Both the position numbers and the translations under genes were made by a program. Shown piece by piece: positions 1 through 7,679 of a stretch of DNA of 9,893 nucleotides. Origin of the DNA: an uncultured Alphaproteobacteria bacterium (lineage in GTDB: Bacteria > Pseudomonadota > Alphaproteobacteria > Reyranellales > Reyranellaceae); NCBI GenBank assembly GCA_903929895.1, contig CAIYWM010000112.1:1-9893 (forward strand), given 5' to 3'. The notes below the pieces were generated by a model. It made no database searches. It had not been told where the DNA came from and saw only the letters and a program-made list of their open reading frames with translations. Each line of letters opens with the position of its first letter. The first letter of the stretch is position 1.

Positions 1-550
1 CGAAGTTCTTGCCCAGGGTGAACTGGCCGCCCGACTTGCGCTGCCAGTCGCGGATCGAGCCGTCGTTGAAGCAGGCGTAACCGGCGATCACCGAGAGCGC
101 CTTCTCCTTCGGCACGTTACGGCACTTCTTGCCGATCACGATGGTCAGTTCGGCTTCCCAGTCGAATTCCTTCGAATGCGTCGTCGAGAGCATCTTGCCA
201 TTGTGCGGCACCAGCGTGTTGTTGAAGCGCGTGAACACCACCGGATACTGCGGGATCGGGCTGCCGGTCTCCTCGGCGTGCTTGCGGTAGTTGAGACCGA
301 TGCAGAGGATCTTGCCGGGCGCCGGGATCGGCGTCAGGTACTTGGCCGACTTCTCCGACACGGTGGCGCCGGCCTTGGGCTTGGCACAGGCCTTGAGCAC
401 CGCCTGCTGGAGCTTCTTGCCGCCCGCCAGGATCTCGACAACCGACTTCGGTCCGCGCGGCATCTGCTTGCTGAGATCGACGATCTTGCCGTCGCCCAGT
501 TTGACGCCGACGGCGGGCTTGCCGCCGCTCAGGATGGTGCAAAGACGCAT
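1..550 (-). CDS. Fumarylacetoacetate hydrolase (FAH) family protein, C-terminus cut by window edge
   Basis: The 183 visible residues are the N-terminal part of an FAH-superfamily enzyme, a group of metal-dependent hydrolases, decarboxylases and isomerases acting on oxo-acids in catabolism of aromatic and related compounds. After a small N-terminal domain (about 1-75), the catalytic domain opens with PAPGKILCIGLNYRKHAEE (77-95). The metal-binding E-x-E lies in DWEAEL (Glu132, Glu134), and FNDGSIRD (161-168) supplies the next family aspartate (Asp163). The start ATG at 550 is preceded at 6 nt by a strong AAGGGGG ribosome site. The family usually runs to about 280 residues, so roughly 100 residues lie beyond position 1. 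It is divergent from the secreted-protein gene at 653. The exact substrate cannot be read from this fragment. Acylpyruvate hydrolase-like or 2-hydroxyhepta-2,4-diene-1,7-dioate isomerase-like labels are both possible. Confidence 0.9.
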   Translation of the reverse strand, partial: MRLCTILSGGKPAVGVKLGDGKIVDLSKQMPRGPKSVVEILAGGKKLQQAVLKACAKPKAGATVSEKSAKYLTPIPAPGKILCIGLNYRKHAEETGSPIPQYPVVFTRFNNTLVPHNGKMLSTTHSKEFDWEAELTIVIGKKCRNVPKEKALSVIAGYACFNDGSIRDWQRKSGGQFTLGKNF

Positions 551-652
551 GAATTTCCCCCTTGAAGATTTCGTCCGAAATACGGCCGCGCGTAAACTCC
601 TCCCTCCCGCATCTTCGGTCAAGCAGCTCGCATTTTTTGCTACTCTCCGCCG

Positions 653-1285
653 ATGCGCTTCCTCCTTTTGCTCATCCCTCTCCTGTTCATCGCCCTGCCG
701 GCCTCGGCGCAACTCGTCGTGCCGCTCACGACTCCCGACGGCCGCGTCGGCTGCACCCAGGGCAAGACCGGCATCGGCCGGCCGGCCGACTGGCGCGCCG
801 TCGCCGATCCCGACGGGCCGGACGGCTGGGCCCTGGTCGAGAGCGAGCCCGACCCGACCGACCAGCGCTTCCCGCTCTGCATTTCCGAGCAGGCTTCGGG
901 CCGCGACTTCGACGCCACCCTGCGCTTCAAGCCGATCTCGGGTTCGCGCGACCAGGTGGCCGGCTTCATGTTCCGTGCCCAGAGCGCCAACGACTATTAC
1001 GTCGTGCGCGCCAATGCCCGCGACAACTCGGTCCGCCTCTACCGCATGGACAAGGGCAAGCGCAGCCAGCTCGGCATGAAGGAAGCGCCGGTGACGCTCG
1101 GTCAGTGGCATTCGCTCCGGGTGATCGCGGTCAGCGACCGCTTCGAGATCGCGCTCGACGGCAAGAAGCTGTTCGACGTCACCGACCGCACACTGATGCA
1201 GCCCGGACCCGTAGGGGTGTGGAGCCAGGGCGACAGCGTCACCCACTACGGCTCCCTGCTGATCGGGCCCCCGCCCTCGCGCTGA
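653..1285 (+). CDS. Secreted DUF1080/LamG-like (concanavalin-like fold) protein
   Basis: This 210-residue protein begins with a clear Sec signal peptide: MR, a leucine-rich core, then PASA, with likely cleavage after Ala19. The mature part resembles the 3-keto-disaccharide hydrolase-type (DUF1080) or LamG-like beta-sandwich. Recognisable pieces are DFDATLRFKPISG (85-97), GFMFRAQSANDYYVVRAN (104-121), the strand HSLRVIAVSDRFEIALDG (153-170) and the closing PGPVGVWSQGDSVTHYGSLLIG (185 onwards). Two cysteines (34 and 76) lie in the exported region and could form a disulphide. It therefore probably works in the periplasm or outside the cell, perhaps binding a carbohydrate. No catalytic residues can be named, so enzymatic activity is not established. 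No good ribosome site is seen before the ATG. The gene stands alone, between a divergent FAH gene and a convergent phosphatase gene whose stop codon is one base away. Confidence 0.8.
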   Translation: MRFLLLLIPLLFIALPASAQLVVPLTTPDGRVGCTQGKTGIGRPADWRAVADPDGPDGWALVESEPDPTDQRFPLCISEQASGRDFDATLRFKPISGSRDQVAGFMFRAQSANDYYVVRANARDNSVRLYRMDKGKRSQLGMKEAPVTLGQWHSLRVIAVSDRFEIALDGKKLFDVTDRTLMQPGPVGVWSQGDSVTHYGSLLIGPPPSR

Positions 1286-1286
1286 G

Positions 1287-2084
1287 CTAGCTGCGCGCCG
1301 TCAGGAGTGCCGTAGCCAGTTCGACGAAGCCCGCGCCGGAGCGTGATTTCGTGACCCAGCGCGGCCGGTGCTCCAGCAGCTCGGCGAAGTCGACCACGTT
1401 GGCCACGCCCACGGCATTGGGGAAATAGCCGAACATCGGCGCGTCGTTGGGCGAGTCGCCCGAGAACACATAGCGCGCCTTCTCGGTCGCGAGGTCGATG
1501 CCGAACAGCTCCTGCATCATCGTCCGGCTGGTCGTGAGCTTGTCATAGTCGCCGAACCAGCCGTTGACGTGGATCGAGCTCACCTTGGCCTTGGCGCCGT
1601 GGCGCTCGAAGACCGCCACGATGCGCTTTATGTCGGCGGGCGGCAGCGGCGGCACGTCCTCGCAGAAATCGACGGCGAGGTCGGCCAGGCGATAGGGCTG
1701 GTCCGAGGCGATGCCGGCGCCGGGGACTTTCTGCAACATCTCGGCCCGCACCAGGTCCAGCCGCCGCCGGCCTTCCGCGCGCTCGGCCTCGGATTGGATG
1801 AAGCGGGTGCGCAGGCGCTTCTGGCTGCGATCGTGCCACATCCAGAAGGCGCCGTTCTCGCCGACCACGGCATCGACCGGCCAGAAGCGGGCGATGTGGT
1901 CGCACCACCCGGCCGGCCGGCCGGTGACCGGCACGACCAGAAGACCGGCCCTCTTCAGCGCCTGCAACGCGCCATAGGCCTCGGCGGTCAGGGTCCCGTC
2001 GCTGGAAACGGTATCGTCGATGTCGGTCAGTATCCCGCGTATGGCGGCCAGGGTCTCACGGGGGCAGTTCTCGAGCGGTTCCAT
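1287..2084 (-). CDS. HAD-IIB (Cof-type) family phosphatase-like hydrolase
   Basis: This 265-residue cytosolic protein carries all four HAD motifs. Motif I is LTDIDDTV (nucleophile Asp21, acid/base Asp23), motif II is VVPVTGRP (Thr54), motif III is a lysine in GDYDKLTTS (Lys182), and motif IV is SGDSPNDAPMF (Asp210, Asn213, Asp214). The long insert between motifs II and III fits the C2B cap of the HAD-IIB group, which includes sugar-phosphate phosphatases such as sucrose-phosphate and mannosyl-3-phosphoglycerate phosphatases. The substrate is not readable. I chose the ATG at 2084 (MEPLEN). The reading frame stays open to an ATG at 2138, but that would add an unusual arginine-rich 18-residue leader and reach into the purB start. 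Only a weak AGAAGA ribosome site precedes 2084. The gene is divergent from purB (52 bp between starts) and converges on the secreted-protein gene. Confidence 0.88.
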   Translation of the reverse strand: MEPLENCPRETLAAIRGILTDIDDTVSSDGTLTAEAYGALQALKRAGLLVVPVTGRPAGWCDHIARFWPVDAVVGENGAFWMWHDRSQKRLRTRFIQSEAERAEGRRRLDLVRAEMLQKVPGAGIASDQPYRLADLAVDFCEDVPPLPPADIKRIVAVFERHGAKAKVSSIHVNGWFGDYDKLTTSRTMMQELFGIDLATEKARYVFSGDSPNDAPMFGYFPNAVGVANVVDFAELLEHRPRWVTKSRSGAGFVELATALLTARS

Positions 2085-2116
2085 GCGTCGTCTTCTAACA
2101 TGGCGACCGAGGCCTT

Positions 2117-2133
2117 CGGGCGCTAAAAGCCCG
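2117..2133 (+). repeat. Small inverted repeat just before the purB start
   Basis: CGGGC at 2117-2121 and GCCCG at 2129-2133 are exact reverse complements separated by 7 nt (GCTAAAA). The second arm ends 3 nt before the purB ATG, exactly where a ribosome site would be expected, and no purine-rich ribosome site is visible. It may be a weak leader hairpin or chance in GC-rich DNA. Confidence 0.35.
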
Positions 2134-2136
2134 CCC

Positions 2137-3462
<1,326 letters not shown>

Positions 3463-3471
3463 ACGGCCGTC

Positions 3472-4791
3472 TCACGTCAAAAGTCGCACCGTCGCGAGGG
3501 CGAGTGCGGGAAACGCCATCACGAGGCCGAGCCTTATGATGTCGGCGGCGATGAAGGGCAGAACGGCGCGGTAGATGCGCGTCAGGGCCACGTGGCGGGC
3601 GATGGCCGAGACCACGAAGACGTTGAGGCCGATCGGCGGGGCGGTCAGGCCAATGCCGACCACGATCAGCACCAGGATGCCGAACCAGATCGCCACGTCG
3701 TCGGCCGGCATGCCGAAGTCGAGCGCCTGCACGATGGGGAAGAAGATCGGGAGCGTGAGCAGGATCATGGCCAGCTCGTCCATGACCGCGCCCAGCAGGA
3801 TGTAGAACAGCAGGATCAGCGCCATCACGCCGTAGGGCGTGAAGCCCGAGCCGCCGATCCATTCGGCGGCGGCGACCGGAAGCTGCGACAGCGCAAGGAA
3901 AGCGTTGAACACGTCGGCGCCCAGCAGGATCAGGAAGATCATGCCGGCGGTCTCGGCGGTCTGCAGCAGCGCCGACTTCAGGCCGGCCCAGCGCATGCCA
4001 CCCACCAGGACCGACACAAGCAACATGGCGATAACGCCGACGGCGGCCCCCTCGGTCGGCGAGAAGATGCCGCCGTAGATGCCGCCCAGCACCACCAGCG
4101 CCACCAGGATCGCCGGCCAGACGGCGGCAACGTCGCGCAGGCGTTGGTCGAGCGGCACGCGCGGCAGCGCCGGGCCCAGTTCGGGCCGGCGCCGGACGAC
4201 CAGCGCGATCACAACGCAGTAGAAGACCGCGGCCATGAAGCCCGGGATGAAGGCGGCCATGAAGAGCTTGGCGATGTTCTGCTCGGTCGAGATTCCGTAG
4301 ACGACAAGGATCACCGACGGCGGGATCAGAATGCCGAGCGTGCCGCCGACGGCGGTTACGCCGGTCGCGAAGCCCGCATCGTAGCGGTAGCGCTCGAACT
4401 CCGGCAGCGCGGCGCGTGCGAAGGTCGCGGTGGTGGCCACGGAGGAGCCGCAGATCGCGCCGAACGCCGTGCAGGCGCCGATCAGGCCCATCGCCAGTCC
4501 GCCGGGCCGGTGGCCGGCCAGGCTCGATGCGGCGCGAAAGAGGGACGTCGACAGGCCCGACTTCTCGGCCAGGGCTCCCATCAGGATGAAGAGCGGGATG
4601 ACCGAGAGCGTGTAGTTGGAGAAGTCGTGATAGGGCGTCGTCTTGATGTAATTCAGGAAGGTCGGCCAGCCGCCCAGCCAGGCATAGCCCGCGCCGCCCA
4701 CGAACAGCAGCGACAGGCCGATCGGCATGCGCATCGCCATCAGCAGCAGCATGACGGCGAAGCCCAGGACGGCGGCGGAGGGGCCCGTCAC
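3472..4791 (-). CDS. TRAP transporter large membrane subunit (DctM family)
   Basis: This 439-residue inner-membrane protein is the ion-coupled translocation subunit of a tripartite ATP-independent periplasmic transporter. It is hydrophobic throughout, with about a dozen predicted membrane segments, and shows DctM-family landmarks: AICGSSVATTAT (112-123), GGTLGILIPPSV (149-160), FSPTEGAAVG (243-252) and GLTAPPIGLNVFVV (381-394). The two related loop motifs reflect the internal two-fold repeat of the family. Translation starts at a GTG whose bases overlap the stop of the small subunit (GTGA, 4 nt), a sign of translational coupling. Full length suggests a working copy. It is the last gene of the operon and ends 9 bp from convergent purB. 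The substrate is set by the binding protein and is not known. Confidence 0.95.
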   Translation of the reverse strand: MTGPSAAVLGFAVMLLLMAMRMPIGLSLLFVGGAGYAWLGGWPTFLNYIKTTPYHDFSNYTLSVIPLFILMGALAEKSGLSTSLFRAASSLAGHRPGGLAMGLIGACTAFGAICGSSVATTATFARAALPEFERYRYDAGFATGVTAVGGTLGILIPPSVILVVYGISTEQNIAKLFMAAFIPGFMAAVFYCVVIALVVRRRPELGPALPRVPLDQRLRDVAAVWPAILVALVVLGGIYGGIFSPTEGAAVGVIAMLLVSVLVGGMRWAGLKSALLQTAETAGMIFLILLGADVFNAFLALSQLPVAAAEWIGGSGFTPYGVMALILLFYILLGAVMDELAMILLTLPIFFPIVQALDFGMPADDVAIWFGILVLIVVGIGLTAPPIGLNVFVVSAIARHVALTRIYRAVLPFIAADIIRLGLVMAFPALALATVRLLT

Positions 4792-5267
4792 GGTTCAGCG
4801 CCGAACCGGCCGGCGGCCGTTACCAGCGCCGCCAGCGCCAGCAGGCCCGCCATCGCCGCGCAGGCCATGATCGCCCAGCCTACCGGCAGGCCCAGCACCA
4901 TCGTCGAGGTCTGCGACTTGAGGGCGTCGGCCGCGCCCACCGCCAATCGCCAGCCCAGCAGTGCAGCGACCGCGGCGTACACCAGGTCCCAGAAGGCATC
5001 GATCGCCACGATCGCGCGCGGCGGCAGACGGAGCGTGAACGTGTCGACCAGCATGTTGCCGCGCCGCAGCTGCGTGTAGGGCAGGAAGGAGAAGATCGCG
5101 AGCGCAACCGCCATCTGCACCATCTCGAAATCGCCCGGCAGGCCGCTGGAGGTCGCCCAGCGCAGGCCAACGCTTAAGGTCACGAGGCCGGCGATGAACA
5201 GCGCCAGCACGGCGCCCGCCAGGGCAAGCGCCGCACCCAGCCTTTCGGCAAGCCGCATCCAGCCCAT
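4788..5267 (-). CDS. TRAP transporter small membrane subunit (DctQ family)
   Basis: This 159-residue protein has four predicted membrane segments, at roughly 12-34, 47-65, 88-108 and 127-150, the usual layout of DctQ-type subunits. Family-type features include an arginine-tryptophan after the first segment (LRW, 35-37), GDFEMVQM (45-52), the RRGNMLVD loop (68-75) and STMVLGLPVGW (121-131). DctQ subunits stay bound to the large subunit and help form the scaffold for the transport domain. The start at 5267 lies 6 nt after the stop of the binding-protein gene with little ribosome site of its own, so translation is probably coupled to that gene. A second in-frame ATG three codons later is an alternative start. 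Sequence conservation in this family is low, so the call rests on layout plus position. Confidence 0.92.
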   Translation of the reverse strand: MGWMRLAERLGAALALAGAVLALFIAGLVTLSVGLRWATSSGLPGDFEMVQMAVALAIFSFLPYTQLRRGNMLVDTFTLRLPPRAIVAIDAFWDLVYAAVAALLGWRLAVGAADALKSQTSTMVLGLPVGWAIMACAAMAGLLALAALVTAAGRFGAEP

Positions 5268-5273
5268 GAAGGC

Positions 5274-6326
5274 TCAGGATACCTTGTACTTCTGGACGAG
5301 TGTCCGGACCGCCTCCACGAGCTTCGCGCCGTCGAGGTTGCGGTCCTTCACCGACCCGATCCAGGCGTCGATCACCGGCTGCGTGGTCTTGCGCCAGCGC
5401 CCCGCCTCGTCGACCGAGATTTCGCTGATGACGTTGCCGCTGCGCTTGGAGACCATCTCGAGGACCGCGGCGCCGGCATCGTCCCAGGTCTTTCCGGCCA
5501 TGGTGGCGGCCGGCATGCCCGAGTTGGCGTCGACCACCTTCTTCAGGTCGGCCGGCATCTTGTCGTAACTGCCCTTGTTCATGGCGAGCACGAAGGTCGC
5601 CGTGTAGAGGGTCGGCGAGCCCGGAATGCCGGCGTGGTACTTCAGCAGTTCCTGCACCTTGATCGCGGGCACGACCTCCCATGGCACGACGCAGCCGTCG
5701 ATCACCTTCTGCGCGAGGCTCTCGGGCACCTGCGGGATCGGCATGCCGATCGGGCTGGCGCCCAGCGCCTTCAGCGCTTCGCCGGCCTGCCGCGTCGGGA
5801 AGCGCAACTTCAGCCCCTTGAGGTCCTCCATCGTCTTCACCTGCCTGTTGGCATGGATCACCCCGGCATCGTGGGCCCAGGCACAGATGAGTTGGACTTC
5901 CCTGAACTCGTCCTTGAGGTAGGTGTCGGCATATTCCTGGAACGCCCGGGCGTTCACGATGCCGAGCTTGTCGGCGACGAAGGGCAGTTCCATCGCCTCG
6001 CTGGCGGGGAAGCGCCCCGGCGTGTTGCCCGGCAAGGTCCAGACGATGTCGGCCACGCCGTCGCGCGCCTGGTCGTAGAGCTGCGGCGGCGCCCCACCCA
6101 GCTGCATCGCCGGGAAGATGGTGATCTTGATGCGGCCGTTGGACTCGGCCTCGATCTTTCGCACCAGCGGCGTCAGGAACTTCTGGTGGATGTTCGAGGC
6201 GGCCGGCAGGAAATGGTGCAGCTTGAGGTTGACCTCGGCGGCCTGCGCATAACCCTCACGCAGCAAAGCGGGCGCCGCCACAGCGGCGCCGGCAAACGCA
6301 AACATCTTGCGACGATTGATCGGCAT
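5274..6326 (-). CDS. TRAP transporter periplasmic substrate-binding protein (DctP family)
   Basis: This 350-residue exported protein is the solute receptor of the TRAP system. Its leader has a paired arginine (INRRKMFAFAG, 3-13) followed by an alanine-rich core and likely cleavage around AQA (28-30), resembling a Tat signal, although Sec export cannot be excluded. The mature protein has the DctP-type two-lobed organisation. LKLHHFLPAAS (34-44) starts lobe one. The segment DLKGLKLRFPTRQ (168-180) contains the conserved arginine (probably Arg175) that in characterised members such as SiaP grips the substrate carboxylate, so an organic acid is the likely cargo. A good ribosome site, GGGAGG, lies 6 nt before the ATG but inside a strong hairpin (6331-6361). 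It is first in the transporter operon, 61 bp downstream of the zeta-subunit gene. Confidence 0.95.
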   Translation of the reverse strand: MPINRRKMFAFAGAAVAAPALLREGYAQAAEVNLKLHHFLPAASNIHQKFLTPLVRKIEAESNGRIKITIFPAMQLGGAPPQLYDQARDGVADIVWTLPGNTPGRFPASEAMELPFVADKLGIVNARAFQEYADTYLKDEFREVQLICAWAHDAGVIHANRQVKTMEDLKGLKLRFPTRQAGEALKALGASPIGMPIPQVPESLAQKVIDGCVVPWEVVPAIKVQELLKYHAGIPGSPTLYTATFVLAMNKGSYDKMPADLKKVVDANSGMPAATMAGKTWDDAGAAVLEMVSKRSGNVISEISVDEAGRWRKTTQPVIDAWIGSVKDRNLDGAKLVEAVRTLVQKYKVS

Positions 6327-6330
6327 TAGG

Positions 6331-6361
6331 TGCCTCCCTAAGACTTTTCTTATGGGAGGCA
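6331..6361 (-). promoter_or_regulatory. Hairpin enclosing the ribosome site of the TRAP binding-protein gene
   Basis: On the minus strand, TGCCTCCC pairs perfectly with GGGAGGCA (8 bp). After a single bulged A, TAAGA pairs with TCTTA (5 bp), closing on the loop AAAG. The 3' arm contains the whole Shine-Dalgarno GGGAGG of the gene that starts at 6326. There is no T-run after either arm on either strand, so it does not look like an intrinsic terminator. It most likely limits or controls translation of the binding protein, or protects the mRNA 5' end. Confidence 0.65.
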
Positions 6362-6387
6362 GCCTAGCACAGGCGGAAAAGGTCCGG

Positions 6388-6714
6388 TTAGCGGACTTCC
6401 GTCATGATCTGCTTTTTGGCGTCATCGGACAGGTGCTCGGACTGCTTGCGGATGGCATGCTCATCCATTGGCTTGCCGGCGGCGGCGAGGTCGGTCATCA
6501 GCTTGTGCATTACGTCGGAATCGCCAGGCTTCTCGAAGTCGGCCATCACGACTTCCTTGGCATAGGCCTCGGCGTCGGCCCCGGTCTTGCCCAGCAGGCC
6601 GGCCGCCCACAGGCCAAGTAGCTTGTTGCGGCGCGCGTTGACCTTGAACTTGAGGTCCTGGTCGTGCTCGTACTTGGCCTCGAAGGCCTTCTCGCGATCG
6701 TCGAACGTGGTCAT
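6388..6714 (-). CDS. DUF1476 protein, F1FO-ATPase inhibitory zeta subunit family
   Basis: This 108-residue cytosolic protein starts MTTFDDREKAFEAKYEHDQD and continues with FKVNARRNKLLGLWAAGLLG (23-42), AYAKEVVMADFEKPGDSDV (50-68) and a short helical C-terminus. This is the DUF1476 family, to which the zeta subunit of the Paracoccus denitrificans F1FO-ATP synthase belongs. There, the N-terminal region blocks ATP hydrolysis by F1, while the C-terminal helices form a bundle. In free-living alphaproteobacteria the inhibition is known to vary in strength, so the regulatory role here is inferred. The start at 6714 is supported by GGAG 7 nt upstream and by the conserved N-terminus. An in-frame ATG at 6804 would add 30 unconserved residues. 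No ATP synthase genes are nearby. It is divergent from the hydratase gene and lies just upstream of the TRAP operon. Confidence 0.92.
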   Translation of the reverse strand: MTTFDDREKAFEAKYEHDQDLKFKVNARRNKLLGLWAAGLLGKTGADAEAYAKEVVMADFEKPGDSDVMHKLMTDLAAAGKPMDEHAIRKQSEHLSDDAKKQIMTEVR

Positions 6715-6726
6715 CGGCCGCTCCGG

Positions 6727-6778
6727 TTGGGCATGTCTCGTCGGGGCGGTATATAGCGACCGCGACACCGTCTTTCCA
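6727..6778. promoter_or_regulatory. Candidate bidirectional promoter with a shared palindromic -10
   Basis: The self-complementary TATATA at 6750-6755 sits between two divergent genes. Reading rightwards, TTGGGC (6727-6732) lies exactly 17 bp upstream and would drive the hydratase gene. Reading leftwards, TGGAAA (complement of 6773-6778) also lies 17 bp upstream and would drive the zeta-subunit gene. A 5-bp inverted repeat, GCGGT (6746-6750) and ACCGC (6759-6763), spans the -10. The -35 matches are partial (3 of 6 and 4 of 6), so this is a prediction. Confidence 0.45.
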
Positions 6779-6827
6779 CCCTGCGTTCGCAGTGGCAGTG
6801 TCACGCCCCGCAGAGAGGAAACCCAAG

Positions 6828-7679
6828 ATGTCGCTGGAAAAACTCACGGACTGGATCGGCCGGACCCAGTCGGTGGAGGATCTCGCCGCCCCCTTCCCGG
6901 TCCGCGCCCTGTCCGCGACCTTCGACGAGAAGGACGATCCCGACCCGAGGAACGGCGATCCCCTGCCGCCGCTCTGGCACTGGCTCTATTTTCTCGAGAT
7001 CGCACCCCAGTCGAAGATCGGCCCCGACGGCCATGCCGAGCGCGGCGACTTCCTGCCGCCGGTGCCGCTGCCACGCCGCATGTGGGCCGGCAGCCGCTTC
7101 TCCTTCGACGGCGAGCCGATCCGGGTCGGCGAGACCATTCGACGGCTCTCCGAGATCAAGTCGGTCGAGCCCAAGACCGGCTCGACTGGCTCGATGGTGT
7201 TCGTCACCGTGAAGCACACGATTTCCGGCCCCCGCGGCGCCTCCTTCGTCGAGGAGCACGACATCGTCTACCGCGAGGCCGCGAAACCGGGCGAGGCGCC
7301 CAAGCCGCCCCGGCCGGCGCCGGCCGATGCGACCTGGACGCGCAAGATCGTGGCCGACCCGGTACTGCTGTTCCGCTTCTCCGCCCTCACCTTCAACGGC
7401 CACCGCATCCACTACGACCACCCCTATGTGACGGGCGTCGAAGGCTATCCCGGTCTGATCGTGCACGGGCCGCTGATGGGCATGCTGCAGATCGAACTGG
7501 CGCGGCGCTCCAACCCGGGTAAGGTGGTCAAGAGTTTCGAGTTCCGCGCCTTGTCGCCGGTGTTCGGCGGCGCCGCTCTCGGCGTTCACGGAAGGCGCGA
7601 AGCGGACGGCTCGATCACAACCTGGATCGCCGATCCCAACGGCGGTCTCGCACAACAGGGCAAGGCCACTTTCCTATGA
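6828..7679 (+). CDS. MaoC-fold / HTD2-like hydratase, mesaconyl-C4-CoA (3-methylfumaryl-CoA) hydratase-like
   Basis: This 283-residue cytosolic enzyme looks like a double-hotdog hydratase. The N-terminal half (1-150) is the FAS1-like dehydratase domain, with LPPLWHWLYFLE (46-57) and FLPPVPLPRRMWAGSRFSF (75-93). The C-terminal half carries FSALTFNGHRIHYDHPY (184-200), followed by EGYPGLIVHGPL (205-216). The N-x-H-x-x-H-x-D part of that segment holds the likely catalytic residues of this hydratase group. The closest characterised relative I recognise is 3-methylfumaryl-CoA hydratase of the Chloroflexus 3-hydroxypropionate bicycle. In proteobacteria such proteins are often of unknown substrate, so acyl-CoA hydration is likely but the exact acyl group is not. 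The start at 6828 has AGAGAGGA about 8 nt upstream. Its stop overlaps the start of the next gene (ATGA). Confidence 0.87.
   Translation: MSLEKLTDWIGRTQSVEDLAAPFPVRALSATFDEKDDPDPRNGDPLPPLWHWLYFLEIAPQSKIGPDGHAERGDFLPPVPLPRRMWAGSRFSFDGEPIRVGETIRRLSEIKSVEPKTGSTGSMVFVTVKHTISGPRGASFVEEHDIVYREAAKPGEAPKPPRPAPADATWTRKIVADPVLLFRFSALTFNGHRIHYDHPYVTGVEGYPGLIVHGPLMGMLQIELARRSNPGKVVKSFEFRALSPVFGGAALGVHGRREADGSITTWIADPNGGLAQQGKATFL

Noticed and set aside
1281..1293. Palindromic AGCTAGCT at the convergent gene ends as a bidirectional terminator
   Set aside because: It is short, has no loop or T-run, and is made of the two stop codons and their neighbours.
1908..1930. Run of alternating CCGG units
   Set aside because: It is inside the HAD gene and encodes the conserved motif II region (TGRPAG). 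It reflects codon bias rather than a repeat element.
1368..2126. Open frame of 252 codons on the plus strand opposite the HAD gene
   Set aside because: It is antisense to a gene with all four HAD motifs and has no recognisable domain of its own.
2020..2136. 39-codon upstream extension of purB
   Set aside because: The extension is unlike any PurB N-terminus and runs antisense through the start of the HAD gene. The family start is MIPRYSRP at 2137.
3592..5079. Long open frame (495 codons) on the plus strand opposite the TRAP membrane genes
   Set aside because: It is antisense to two well-recognised membrane-protein genes. Its product is a His/Arg/Gln/Asp-rich low-complexity string with no family resemblance, typical of the shadow of high-GC coding DNA.
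6331..6361. Rho-independent terminator of the zeta-subunit gene
   Set aside because: The stem is strong, but neither side is followed by a T-run on either strand, and the 3' arm doubles as the ribosome site of the next gene.
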